The notes beneath the pieces were generated by a model. That model worked only from the letters and a program-made list of their open reading frames with translations, was not told the DNA's origin and ran no database searches. From assembly GCA_028871595.1 (NCBI GenBank), contig JAGWMT010000076.1, positions 1 to 12,193 on the forward strand: a stretch of 12,193 bases of DNA. The letters are read 5' to 3'. Position numbers and translations under genes: made by a program. This DNA is from Elusimicrobiota bacterium (GTDB lineage: Bacteria > Elusimicrobiota > Elusimicrobia > UBA1565 > UBA9628). How positions within the stretch are numbered: position 1 is the first letter of the stretch; each line of letters starts with the position of its first letter. Positions 1-6,462 of the stretch are shown here, piece after piece.

Positions 1-20
1 CCCGGCACGGATACCATTCC

Positions 21-833
21 TTGTATATGCAGGCACTCTGGGCGGACGGCTGGTTCTACATCTCATCCGCGGGGCTCCTCGTGAGCGGAGTCCTGTTCTT
101 CTTCCTGCTCGGACAGTATCGCGCGGCGGCCGACGCCGTGGACGGCCGCGACGCGGCTCCCGAGCCCGAGGTCGAGGCGCATGCCGCGGTGCGCCCGGTG
201 TACATCCCCGACGAGCCGGCCCCGGCTCCGAAGCTGACCTCCGTGGTCGCCGAGAAGCCGGAGCCGAAGGCGCCCGCTCCCGCCCCCGCCCCCGCTCCCG
301 CCCCGGCGCCCGCGGCCAGCGAACGGACGACCCCGGGCGGCATCAGTCCCGCCGTCGTCTATCTGCAGAACATCCAGACCCATCTTTACGAACTGCACGG
401 CGAGATGCGCGATCTGTCCCAGCGCGTGAACGCCATCACCGCGCGCGACGAAGCCCTGATCGAGAAATTGGGCGAGTTGGCGTCCGCGGTCGCCGAGCTG
501 AAGTCCGGCGCGGTCTCGGCCCCGGCGGAGGCTCCCAAGCGCGCCAAGAAGGCCGCCCCCGAACCGGCCCTCGAACCCGCCCCCACTCCCGCCCCGACGC
601 CGGTCACCGTCCAAATCTCGGTTCCGGAACCGGTCGTGGAAAAGAAGCTCGAGCGGGTCGTGGATACGAAGCCCGAGGCGACCATCCGCATGGAACCCAC
701 GCTCGAATCCGTTTTCGGCTCCGACGTCGCGCCCGCGGCGGAGAAGGCGGTCCCGCCCGCCGCGGAAAAAACGGCTCCGCCCGCCGCCGAGGCCGAGGAG
801 AAGCCGCGCCGGGGGCCGGTCTGGCCCGTCTGA
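21..833 (+). CDS. Membrane-anchored Pro/Ala-rich coiled-coil protein, unknown function
   Basis: I do not recognise a family. Counting from a TTG at 21, residues 11-31 form one hydrophobic segment (WFYISSAGLL then VSGVLFFFLLG), which looks like an N-terminal membrane anchor. A Pro/Ala-rich linker follows, with an alternating Ala-Pro run at residues 84-99. Residues 110-162 have heptad-like spacing of Leu, Ile and Val and probably form a coiled coil. The rest is a second Pro/Ala/Glu-rich tail with repeated PPAAEK units. The design suggests an anchored spacer or TonB/TolA-like periplasm-spanning protein, but this is inference from composition only. The frame stays open to the left edge, so the true start may lie outside the window; an ATG at 27 is the other candidate. 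No clear Shine-Dalgarno is seen. The end abuts the barrel-protein gene, and the two may be co-expressed. Confidence 0.6.
   Translation: MYMQALWADGWFYISSAGLLVSGVLFFFLLGQYRAAADAVDGRDAAPEPEVEAHAAVRPVYIPDEPAPAPKLTSVVAEKPEPKAPAPAPAPAPAPAPAASERTTPGGISPAVVYLQNIQTHLYELHGEMRDLSQRVNAITARDEALIEKLGELASAVAELKSGAVSAPAEAPKRAKKAAPEPALEPAPTPAPTPVTVQISVPEPVVEKKLERVVDTKPEATIRMEPTLESVFGSDVAPAAEKAVPPAAEKTAPPAAEAEEKPRRGPVWPV
270..317 (+). repeat. In-frame Ala-Pro dipeptide repeat tract
   Basis: Alternating GCN and CCN codons encode eight Ala-Pro-type dipeptides in the linker of the first gene. The synonymous codons vary, so this looks like protein-level selection for a stiff, extended linker rather than a recent DNA-level microsatellite expansion. 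Confidence 0.7.
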
Positions 834-853
834 ATTTCCTTTTCGCGGCGGCG

Positions 854-1801
854 TTGTTCGCCCTCGCGAGCCCGGCCCGGTCCGGAATCCTCCCCGACGG
901 CGCCTTCTCCGCCAAGGCCGCCGGCTCGACGGGCGCCGCTTTCCTGCGCGACCCGTTCGGCGCGCGCACGGCGGCCATGGGCGGAACCTTGGCCGCGTCG
1001 TCCCAGGGCGCCGAATCCTTGTTCTTGAATCCCGCCGCCCTGGCGCGGATGGAGCCGGAATCTCCCTCCGAAGTCTCGGTCGGCTACGACGCTTTGGTCG
1101 AATCGGCCTATCAGGGCTCGGCCGCGTACGCCCGGCCGCTGGGCCGCGACGGCGCCTTGGCCGCGGGCTTCGTGGACCAGTCCCAGTCGGCCCAGACCAC
1201 CTACGACGCGCTGGGCAACGCCAACGGCAGCTTCACCCCCATGGATTTGGCGGCGGGCGTCGGCTACGCGCGGCGCGTCGGCCCCGTGGCGATCGGCGCC
1301 GGCGTGAAGGCCATCCGCTCCACGTTGAGCACCCTCCACGGCACCACCGGAGCGGTGGATTTCGGCGTGCTGGCCCGGCACGTGACCGACCTGGGCGAGG
1401 GACCGCTGGACGTGGGCGGCGCCGTGTCCAACCTGGGACCCCCGTTGAAGCTGGGCTCCACCGCCGATCCCCTGCCGCTGCGCGCGCGCGCCGGCGGCCT
1501 GTGGCACGCCAGCCCGAATTTCGACGCGGCGCTGGACGTGGTGTTTCCCGTGGACCAGGACCCGTACGTGACGATGGGCTTCGAGGCCCGCTTCCCCGCG
1601 GCCATGGTCAATTCCGCCAAGCCCTGGTCGGCCGCCCTGCGCGCGGGCTACGACCAGAACCGCGGCCGCGACGTGGACGGCTTCGCCGGCGCGTCGTTCG
1701 GCGCCGGGCTGGACATGGCGGCGGTCCGCGTGGACTACGCCTGGGTGGCGCTCGGCGCGCTGGGCTCCGCGAACCGCGTCACCCTCGCCTTCCGGTTCTG
1801 A
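854..1801 (+). CDS. PorV/PorQ (UPF0164)-like outer-membrane beta-barrel protein
   Basis: Probable outer-membrane beta-barrel of the PorV/PorQ or UPF0164 type. The N-terminal hallmark is present: GARTAAMGG at residues 36-44 followed by LFLNPAALA at 57-65, the pattern small-MGG ... NPA. The rest alternates short Gly-rich turns with amphipathic strands, and the protein ends in Phe (LAFRF), as barrel proteins recognised by the BAM machinery often do. In related proteins PorV is an outer-membrane component of type IX secretion, but no other T9SS gene is visible here, so a precise role is not claimed. TTG at 854 is the first ordinary start codon in this frame. It leaves almost no signal peptide, whereas the in-frame codons just upstream, overlapping the previous gene, encode one. 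The true start may therefore be a CTG at 821 or 830. The start is uncertain; the family call is fairly good. Confidence 0.75.
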   Translation: MFALASPARSGILPDGAFSAKAAGSTGAAFLRDPFGARTAAMGGTLAASSQGAESLFLNPAALARMEPESPSEVSVGYDALVESAYQGSAAYARPLGRDGALAAGFVDQSQSAQTTYDALGNANGSFTPMDLAAGVGYARRVGPVAIGAGVKAIRSTLSTLHGTTGAVDFGVLARHVTDLGEGPLDVGGAVSNLGPPLKLGSTADPLPLRARAGGLWHASPNFDAALDVVFPVDQDPYVTMGFEARFPAAMVNSAKPWSAALRAGYDQNRGRDVDGFAGASFGAGLDMAAVRVDYAWVALGALGSANRVTLAFRF

Positions 1802-1829
1802 ACCCAACGTGCCATCCCTAACGGAGCGG

Positions 1830-3731
1830 ATGCCGCGGCCGGCGGTCCTGCGTCTCGCCGTTTTTGGATTGTTGACGGTGTGGGGTGATCGGGGCGTGCT
1901 TGCCTACCTCGCCCTGCACCCGACGGCACCTGCGCCCGTGCAGGCCCTGGTGAACGCCGCCGCGGCCGTCGCCGCCGGGGCCGCGCTCGCCTTCGTCGCT
2001 TGGGGCCTCGGGTGGACATTCCTTCGCGCTTTCGCCGCGGACGACGACGGGCTCGTTTCTGAGGCGACGGCTTTCGCGGCGGGCGCCGGCGCGATCGCCG
2101 GGATCATATTACTCCTTGGCGTGCGGGGTCTGCTGCGTCCCGGCGCTCTCGCGGCCACCGCCGTCGTTTCCGCCGTCTTGGCCGTCCGCGGCGCGTGGTC
2201 GCGACGGAGCTCGATTCGCTCCGCGGCCGTTCCGTCCGATCGTTGGGAGGCCGTCTTCCAGGGGGTGGCGGCTCATGTGCTCTTCTCGGGCTTCATCCAC
2301 GCCCTCGCACCGGTGTCCGATTACGATGTTCTCGTTTATCATCTCCCTCTGGCGAGGAATTATCTGAAGGCAGGCCGCATCGCGGCCGACCCGTGGCTCA
2401 TTTTCGCGCAATGGCCTCACGCGGCGTCGCTGCTCTACCTGCCGGCCGAGGCTTTGGGTCTCGATTCGGCTGCATCGCTCCTGCATTGGACCGCGACGGC
2501 GGCCTGGATCTCGGCGGTGGGAGCCGCCGCCGCCGGATGGATCGACCGGAGGGCCGCGTGGGCCGCGGCCGCGGTGCTTTTGGCGCAACCCGTCGTGGCG
2601 AACTTCATCGGCGAGCCGCGCGTCGAATCGTGGTGGGCGCTGTATGTCTTCCTCGCGTTCTATTGGTTGCGACGAGCGCAGAGCGGCCCTTCGGACAGCC
2701 GCCGGCTCGCGCTGGCGGGGTTGCTGTCGGGTCTGGCGGCGTCCGTCAAGCTGATCGGCGCGTTCGACGCGGCCGCGTTGGCCGGATTGGCGTTCTTCGC
2801 CGGAGTTCCCCGCTCCGTTAAGCGCCGCGCGGTCGATGCCGCGAAGTTCGCGGCCGCGGCTCTGATCCCGTCCGCCCCGTGGTTCGCGAAGACATGGCTC
2901 GAGATGGGGAACCCCGTCTGGCCGCTCGCCTCGTCGTTGTTCGGCGCGAGCTGGCACTCGCCGCACGTCGCCATGCTGTTCGTCGCGTCCAGCGCCTGGC
3001 CCCACGCGACGACTCTCGCGTTCGCGCTCCGCCAGGGGCCGCAATTTCTTCTCATCCCTGCCGCCGCAGCAGCGTTCGCCGCGACGCCCGTCCCGGCATT
3101 CCTCCTTCTCCTGGCAGCGCTCGCCGCGGCGCACGGCGCCGCCGTGGCTTGGAGCTACGAGGCGTGGCGCTACTTGATTCCCGTTTTCCCGGCGGCGGCG
3201 CTGGCGGCGGCTTGGGCATGGGAGCGATCCGGGCGCTCGCTTTTTTATTCCGCCGCGCTGGCCGTCGGCTTGTTTCCGGCCGTGTACGCCGGCGGGAACA
3301 ACCAATTGTTCGCGGTGCTGGAGGTGCGGTCGACGTTGCGCCCCGGCGTCCCGCCGCGGGAGATGTATCTGGAAAGGTCCCTGGACTCGTACACTTATTT
3401 CCGCGCTGCGGACGCGGCGCTGGCCTCGGCCGGCCCCGGATCGCGCGTTCTTCTGTTCAGCGAATGCCTGAGCGGCCTCCTGAAGGCCGACGCGGTCTGC
3501 GGGAACCCGATCTACCAGGGTGTGCTGTCTTATGACGACCTGGACGGACCGGATGCTCTGCGCGCGTCGGCGCGCGCCCTGGGGATCACTCACGTGTCCG
3601 TGGACTGGGAAAGTCCCGACCTACCGACTTATGGGCCGCGCGCGGCGGACTTGATGCATGCGACGCTCGCGCGGTACGCCGATCGCATCCTGACGGTCGG
3701 CCCCCGGTCTTTGTACCGGTTTCGTCTTTAG
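1830..3731 (+). CDS. Integral-membrane GT-C glycosyltransferase (GT39/PMT_2-like)
   Basis: Polytopic membrane protein of 633 residues with roughly ten or more hydrophobic segments through about residue 490, then a soluble C-terminal part (about 503-633). Several features match lipid-linked-sugar GT-C transferases. An acidic loop reads SDYDVLVYHLPLAR (Asp164 and Asp166, YHLP at 170-173), where GT-C enzymes carry the catalytic acidic residue. GNPVWPL lies at 360-366 and RYLIPVFP at 447-454. Such enzymes transfer a sugar from a polyprenyl-phosphate carrier to lipid A, protein or glycan on the outer face of the inner membrane; acceptor and donor cannot be read from this window. ATG 1830 is chosen because ACGGAG lies just upstream at 1821-1826, although the 3-base spacing is tight. 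A GTG at 1809 would add seven residues and has no ribosome site. The gene begins 28 bases after the barrel gene and ends by overlapping the opposing thiolase stop. Confidence 0.7.
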   Translation: MPRPAVLRLAVFGLLTVWGDRGVLAYLALHPTAPAPVQALVNAAAAVAAGAALAFVAWGLGWTFLRAFAADDDGLVSEATAFAAGAGAIAGIILLLGVRGLLRPGALAATAVVSAVLAVRGAWSRRSSIRSAAVPSDRWEAVFQGVAAHVLFSGFIHALAPVSDYDVLVYHLPLARNYLKAGRIAADPWLIFAQWPHAASLLYLPAEALGLDSAASLLHWTATAAWISAVGAAAAGWIDRRAAWAAAAVLLAQPVVANFIGEPRVESWWALYVFLAFYWLRRAQSGPSDSRRLALAGLLSGLAASVKLIGAFDAAALAGLAFFAGVPRSVKRRAVDAAKFAAAALIPSAPWFAKTWLEMGNPVWPLASSLFGASWHSPHVAMLFVASSAWPHATTLAFALRQGPQFLLIPAAAAAFAATPVPAFLLLLAALAAAHGAAVAWSYEAWRYLIPVFPAAALAAAWAWERSGRSLFYSAALAVGLFPAVYAGGNNQLFAVLEVRSTLRPGVPPREMYLERSLDSYTYFRAADAALASAGPGSRVLLFSECLSGLLKADAVCGNPIYQGVLSYDDLDGPDALRASARALGITHVSVDWESPDLPTYGPRAADLMHATLARYADRILTVGPRSLYRFRL

Positions 3732-4849
3732 AGCGCCTCGACGCACACCGCGATCCCCAGCCCCCCGCCCACGGAGATGGCCGCGCAGCCCCGCCGCAGG
3801 CCGCGGCGCCGCAGTTCGAGGAGCAAAGACAGGACCAGCCGCAGGCCCGTGGCGCCGAAAGGATGGCCGAGGGCGATCGCCCCGCCGCGGACGTTGATTT
3901 TTTCCTCGGGAATCCCCAATTCCGCGGCGTCGAGGAGCGTCTGCGCGGCGAAGGTCTCGTTGATCTCCCATAGGTCCACGTCGGACACGCGCCAGCGGGC
4001 GCTTTCCAACGCCTTGCGGATCGCGGGAACGGCGGCGTAGGCCATCCTCTCCGGCGGCACGCCCACCAACGCGCACGACGCCACGCGGCCGAGGGCGCGC
4101 CCCGTGGCGGCCTTCGGCGCGGCCAGGATCAACGCGGCGCCGCCGTCCACGATGCCGTGGACGTTCGCGTGGGTCATCAAGGTCGTTCCGTCCTGGAAAA
4201 GGAGCCGGGCCCCGGCGAAAGCGGCGGGCGTGGGTTCGGCCAGCACGGCGTCGTCCGCGGTCAGGCCCGCGACCGGGACGATTTCGGCGGCCAACAAGGA
4301 CTCCGATTCGCGCGCTTTCACATGGGAGCGCAACGCCCAGGCGTCCAAGGCCTCCCGGGTGAGCCCCTTCTCAACGGCCAAGGTCGCCGCCGTGGCGGCG
4401 ATATGAAGTCCGCAGGAGATATCGGTGAAGGAGGGCACGAAGATATCCCGGCGCAGGCGGCTGGGAGCGTCCGCGCCCACGGCGGCGGCCAGCGCGGCCT
4501 CCCCTCGCGCCACCGCGTCAGACGCGGTTTTAAGGGCGAGTAGCCCGGTGCCGCAGGCCAGGTTCACGGCCACCCCGGTCGTCTCCGGAGGACAGCCCGC
4601 GCGATGAGTCACGTAGCGCGCCCCGTAGCAGCCGTGCGGACCCGCCTGGTACATATTTCCGAAAGTCACATGGGCCAGGTCGGCCGGCTTGCGCGCGGCG
4701 CGGGCCAGCGCGCCGGTCAGCGCGGCGGCTCCCAGGTCGAAGGGATCCAGGTCCTTCAGCGCGCCGCCGGGAGCGCCCGCCCCGGTGGTCCCGTGCGACC
4801 AGGCCGCGAACGGCGTGCGCGCCCCGGCCAGGATCAAGGTCTCGTTCAT
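3728..4849 (-). CDS. Thiolase (acetyl-CoA acyltransferase family) with Ser at the second catalytic Cys position
   Basis: Thiolase-fold enzyme of 373 residues, slightly shorter than the usual 390-400. Family motifs are clear: nucleophile Cys99 in VNLACGTG, NETFA at 297-301 (family NEAFA), and GHPFGATG with His329. The closing motif normally reads Cys-x-Gly-Gly-Gly; here it is SVGGGLG, with Ser359 in place of the second catalytic Cys that acts as acid/base in PhaA and AtoB. Thiolases condense two acyl-CoAs or cleave 3-ketoacyl-CoA in the cytoplasm. Whether this protein does either is open given the substitution. The start at 4849 has a good ribosome site (GAGGAG, 6-base spacer) and overlaps the stop of the preceding phosphatase gene in an ATGA, implying translational coupling. 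A longer frame extends upstream to 5032, but it lies inside the phosphatase gene and lacks thiolase sequence. Confidence 0.9.
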   Translation of the reverse strand: MNETLILAGARTPFAAWSHGTTGAGAPGGALKDLDPFDLGAAALTGALARAARKPADLAHVTFGNMYQAGPHGCYGARYVTHRAGCPPETTGVAVNLACGTGLLALKTASDAVARGEAALAAAVGADAPSRLRRDIFVPSFTDISCGLHIAATAATLAVEKGLTREALDAWALRSHVKARESESLLAAEIVPVAGLTADDAVLAEPTPAAFAGARLLFQDGTTLMTHANVHGIVDGGAALILAAPKAATGRALGRVASCALVGVPPERMAYAAVPAIRKALESARWRVSDVDLWEINETFAAQTLLDAAELGIPEEKINVRGGAIALGHPFGATGLRLVLSLLLELRRRGLRRGCAAISVGGGLGIAVCVEAL

Positions 4850-5625
4850 CTCACGCTCCTCAATATCCGCAGCATCTCGGCATGGACGCGGCCGTTCGAC
4901 GCCAAGGTCCGGACGCCCATGTCCTCCATCCTCGCCCAGGGCTTTCCGGCGAAGTCGCTGACCTTGCCTCCGGCTTCCTGGACCAGAAGCCAGCCGGCGG
5001 CCACGTCCCAGGGGTTGAGCCGGTACTCCCAAAATCCGTCGGCGCGGCCGGCGGCGATCCAGGCCAGGTCCAGCGCGGCGCTGCCGGAGCGGCGCACGTC
5101 GTGGCTGCGGATCAGGAAGGCCTTGAAGCGGGCCAGGTAGTAGTCGGCGCGCTCCGCCCGGTCGTAGGCGAAGCCGGTGATCAGCAGGGAGTCCGCCACG
5201 CGCCGCGTCGCCGTGACGTGGATCCGGCGACCGTTGAGCGTGGCGCCCTTTCCTTTTTCGGCCAGGAACAGCTCGCGCCGCGACGGATCGTACACGCCGC
5301 CCAGCACGGGAACCCCGCGGCGCAGGACGCCGATGGAGACGCAGGACGCGGGGTAGGAGTGCGCGTAGTTCGTGGTGCCGTCCAGCGGATCGATCAGCCA
5401 GCGGTAGTCGGCGCCGGTGAGCTTGACCTCGTCCTCCTCCGCCTTATAGTCGTCTCCCGGGAAGGCGCGGCGGATCGCGGTCAAGATGACCTTCTGGCTT
5501 TCCAGGTCGGCGATGGTGAGCAGGTCGGCGCGCCGCTTCTGACGGTAGGTGACTTTTCCGAAATGGCGGGTCAGGACGCGGCCGGCCCGCGCCAAGGCGT
5601 CCCGCAGGACGTCCCGCCGCGTCAC
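4846..5625 (-). CDS. Inositol monophosphatase family protein (SuhB-like)
   Basis: Mg2+-dependent sugar-phosphate phosphatase fold of 259 residues, the usual length. All metal-site motifs are visible: Glu63-Glu64 in KAEEDE, Asp79 and Asp82 in WLIDPLDGTTNYAH, and Asp207 in PWDVAAG. The substrate loop RRSGSAALDLAWIAAGRADG (179-198) is also typical. Members hydrolyse myo-inositol-1-phosphate, histidinol phosphate, fructose-1,6-bisphosphate or 3'-phosphoadenosine 5'-phosphate. Sequence alone does not separate these, so no gene symbol is given. Translation starts at a GTG whose first four bases overlap the hemD stop (GTGA). A strong ribosome site, GGAGGA, lies 4 bases upstream. The gene's own end overlaps the thiolase ATG, so it is the middle member of a three-gene coupled operon. 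Confidence 0.92.
   Translation of the reverse strand: MTRRDVLRDALARAGRVLTRHFGKVTYRQKRRADLLTIADLESQKVILTAIRRAFPGDDYKAEEDEVKLTGADYRWLIDPLDGTTNYAHSYPASCVSIGVLRRGVPVLGGVYDPSRRELFLAEKGKGATLNGRRIHVTATRRVADSLLITGFAYDRAERADYYLARFKAFLIRSHDVRRSGSAALDLAWIAAGRADGFWEYRLNPWDVAAGWLLVQEAGGKVSDFAGKPWARMEDMGVRTLASNGRVHAEMLRILRSVR
4856..4861 (-). promoter_or_regulatory. Ribosome binding site of the thiolase gene
   Basis: GAGGAG on the minus strand sits 6 bases before the ATG at 4849, inside the end of the upstream phosphatase gene. It decides the thiolase start against upstream alternatives. Confidence 0.75.
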
Positions 5626-6398
5626 GGCTTCCTCCGGAGAGCGCGGACCACGGCGTCCGTCAGGCCCCGGTCGTCGGCGGAGCGGGCCGTGACCGGGATG
5701 ACGCCGCGCGCGCGCAAGGCGGCGGCCGTCGTGGGGCCGATGGCGACGGCCGCGGCGGCGCGGAAGGCCCGGCGCAGGCGGACCGGCCCCAGGGCCGCGG
5801 CCGCGGAGGCGGCCGCGGAACCGGAGGCGAAGCAGACGGCGTCGGCGCCGTCCGCCAGCGCGGCGCGCAGCGTCCGGCGGCCGGCCCGGTCCGGCGCCGT
5901 CCGGTACGCCGAGACGACGGTGACGCGCTGGCCGGCGGCCTTCAGCAGCCGGGGAAGTGCTTCCCTTCCTCTTTCGGCGCGGGGAATCAGGACCTGGGAG
6001 CCGCGGGGCAGGCGCAGGGCGGCGGCCAGGCCCTCGGCGCGGCGGTCCTTCGGGACCGTGGACGCTCTCCAGCCCCTGGCGGCCAAGGCGGCGGCCGTCG
6101 CGGGACCGACGGCGGCGACGAAGCGCGGGGCGACCGGCGTCTTCTTCAGGACGGTCGCGGAACGGCGAAAGAAGGCCTCCACGGCGTTGGCGCTGGCGAA
6201 CACGACCGCGTCGAAACGGCCGAGGCGGCGCAGGGACTCGTCCAAACGGCGCCGGGACCGGGGCGGAACGACCCGAATCAGCGGCGCGACGACGACGGCG
6301 GCTCCCAGCGCGCGCAAACGTCCCGTCAGGCGCGACGAAACGGCGCGGGCATGGGTGACGATCACCGTGCGTCCGCTCAGGGGCCGGGGGCCTTCCAT
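5622..6398 (-). CDS. hemD: Uroporphyrinogen-III synthase
   Basis: Cyclises hydroxymethylbilane to uroporphyrinogen III with inversion of ring D, the branch point to heme, siroheme and cobalamin. The 258-residue protein shows the two-domain HemD pattern. TVIVTHARA opens domain 1 (residues 11-19). DAVVFASANAVEAFF (63-77) and VGPATAAALAARGW (97-110) follow. Domain 2 has VLIPRAERGREALP (136-149), SAYRTAP and DAVCFASGSAAASA (186-199), and VAIGPTTAAALRARG (218-232) closes the fold. The family is poorly conserved, so the repeated Ser/Ala-rich phosphate-like loops and G-P-T-A motifs carry the call. The start is placed at the ATG at 6398, just before the first beta strand. The frame runs open to 6464, but that part covers the promoter of the opposite gene. 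No other tetrapyrrole gene is in the window. It is first in a minus-strand operon, with a GTGA overlap to the next gene. Confidence 0.85.
   Translation of the reverse strand: MEGPRPLSGRTVIVTHARAVSSRLTGRLRALGAAVVVAPLIRVVPPRSRRRLDESLRRLGRFDAVVFASANAVEAFFRRSATVLKKTPVAPRFVAAVGPATAAALAARGWRASTVPKDRRAEGLAAALRLPRGSQVLIPRAERGREALPRLLKAAGQRVTVVSAYRTAPDRAGRRTLRAALADGADAVCFASGSAAASAAAALGPVRLRRAFRAAAAVAIGPTTAAALRARGVIPVTARSADDRGLTDAVVRALRRKP
5630..5635 (-). promoter_or_regulatory. Ribosome binding site of the IMPase-family gene
   Basis: GGAGGA on the minus strand sits 4 bases before the GTG start at 5625, inside the 3' end of hemD. It supports the GTG start and translation coupled to hemD. Confidence 0.8.
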
Positions 6399-6405
6399 AC
6401 CCGGA

Positions 6406-6411
6406 ATTCTA
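6406..6411 (-). promoter_or_regulatory. Possible -10 element for the hemD operon
   Basis: TAGAAT on the minus strand matches the -10 consensus at five of six bases. Its start point would fall at about 6399, immediately before the hemD ATG, predicting a leaderless message. No good -35 is found at normal spacing, so support is weak. Confidence 0.3.
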
Positions 6412-6417
6412 GCCGAT

Positions 6418-6446
6418 TTGACACCGGGGGAGGGGTGTGCCATAAT
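6418..6446 (+). promoter_or_regulatory. Sigma70-type promoter for the EIIA-permease operon
   Basis: A perfect -35 hexamer TTGACA (6418-6423) is followed by a 17-base spacer and CATAAT (6441-6446), five of six matches to the -10 consensus. An extended -10 TGC lies directly before it. The predicted start is near 6453, about ten bases before the ATG at 6463. It stands out as AT-rich bases in very GC-rich DNA and lies between two divergent operons. Confidence 0.75.
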
Positions 6447-6462
6447 AGCGTCGGCAGCCCCC

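Noticed and set aside
270..317. Possible CRISPR or tandem DNA repeat
   Set aside because: The period is six bases with degenerate synonymous codons and no spacers; it is a coding Ala-Pro linker.
386..1807. Long minus-strand frame opposite the first two genes
   Set aside because: Composition is that of antisense GC-rich sequence, and no ribosome site or family motif supports it.
2109..3593. Long minus-strand frame opposite the glycosyltransferase
   Set aside because: Arg/Gly/Gln-rich low-complexity translation without motifs; the plus strand encodes a convincing GT-C protein.
4850..5032. N-terminal extension of the thiolase frame
   Set aside because: It overlaps the phosphatase coding region and is not thiolase-like. 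The ATG at 4849 has a proper ribosome site and the family's opening ILAGARTPF.
5795..5818. Perfect 10-base inverted repeat with a GGAG loop
   Set aside because: It lies inside hemD and is explained by a run of Ala codons (GCC/GCG) in a conserved Ser/Ala-rich loop. No T-run and no position that suggests regulation.
4882..6462. Long upstream extension of the EIIA reading frame
   Set aside because: It overlaps two well-supported minus-strand genes and the promoter at 6418-6446. EIIA homology begins only after the ATG at 6463.
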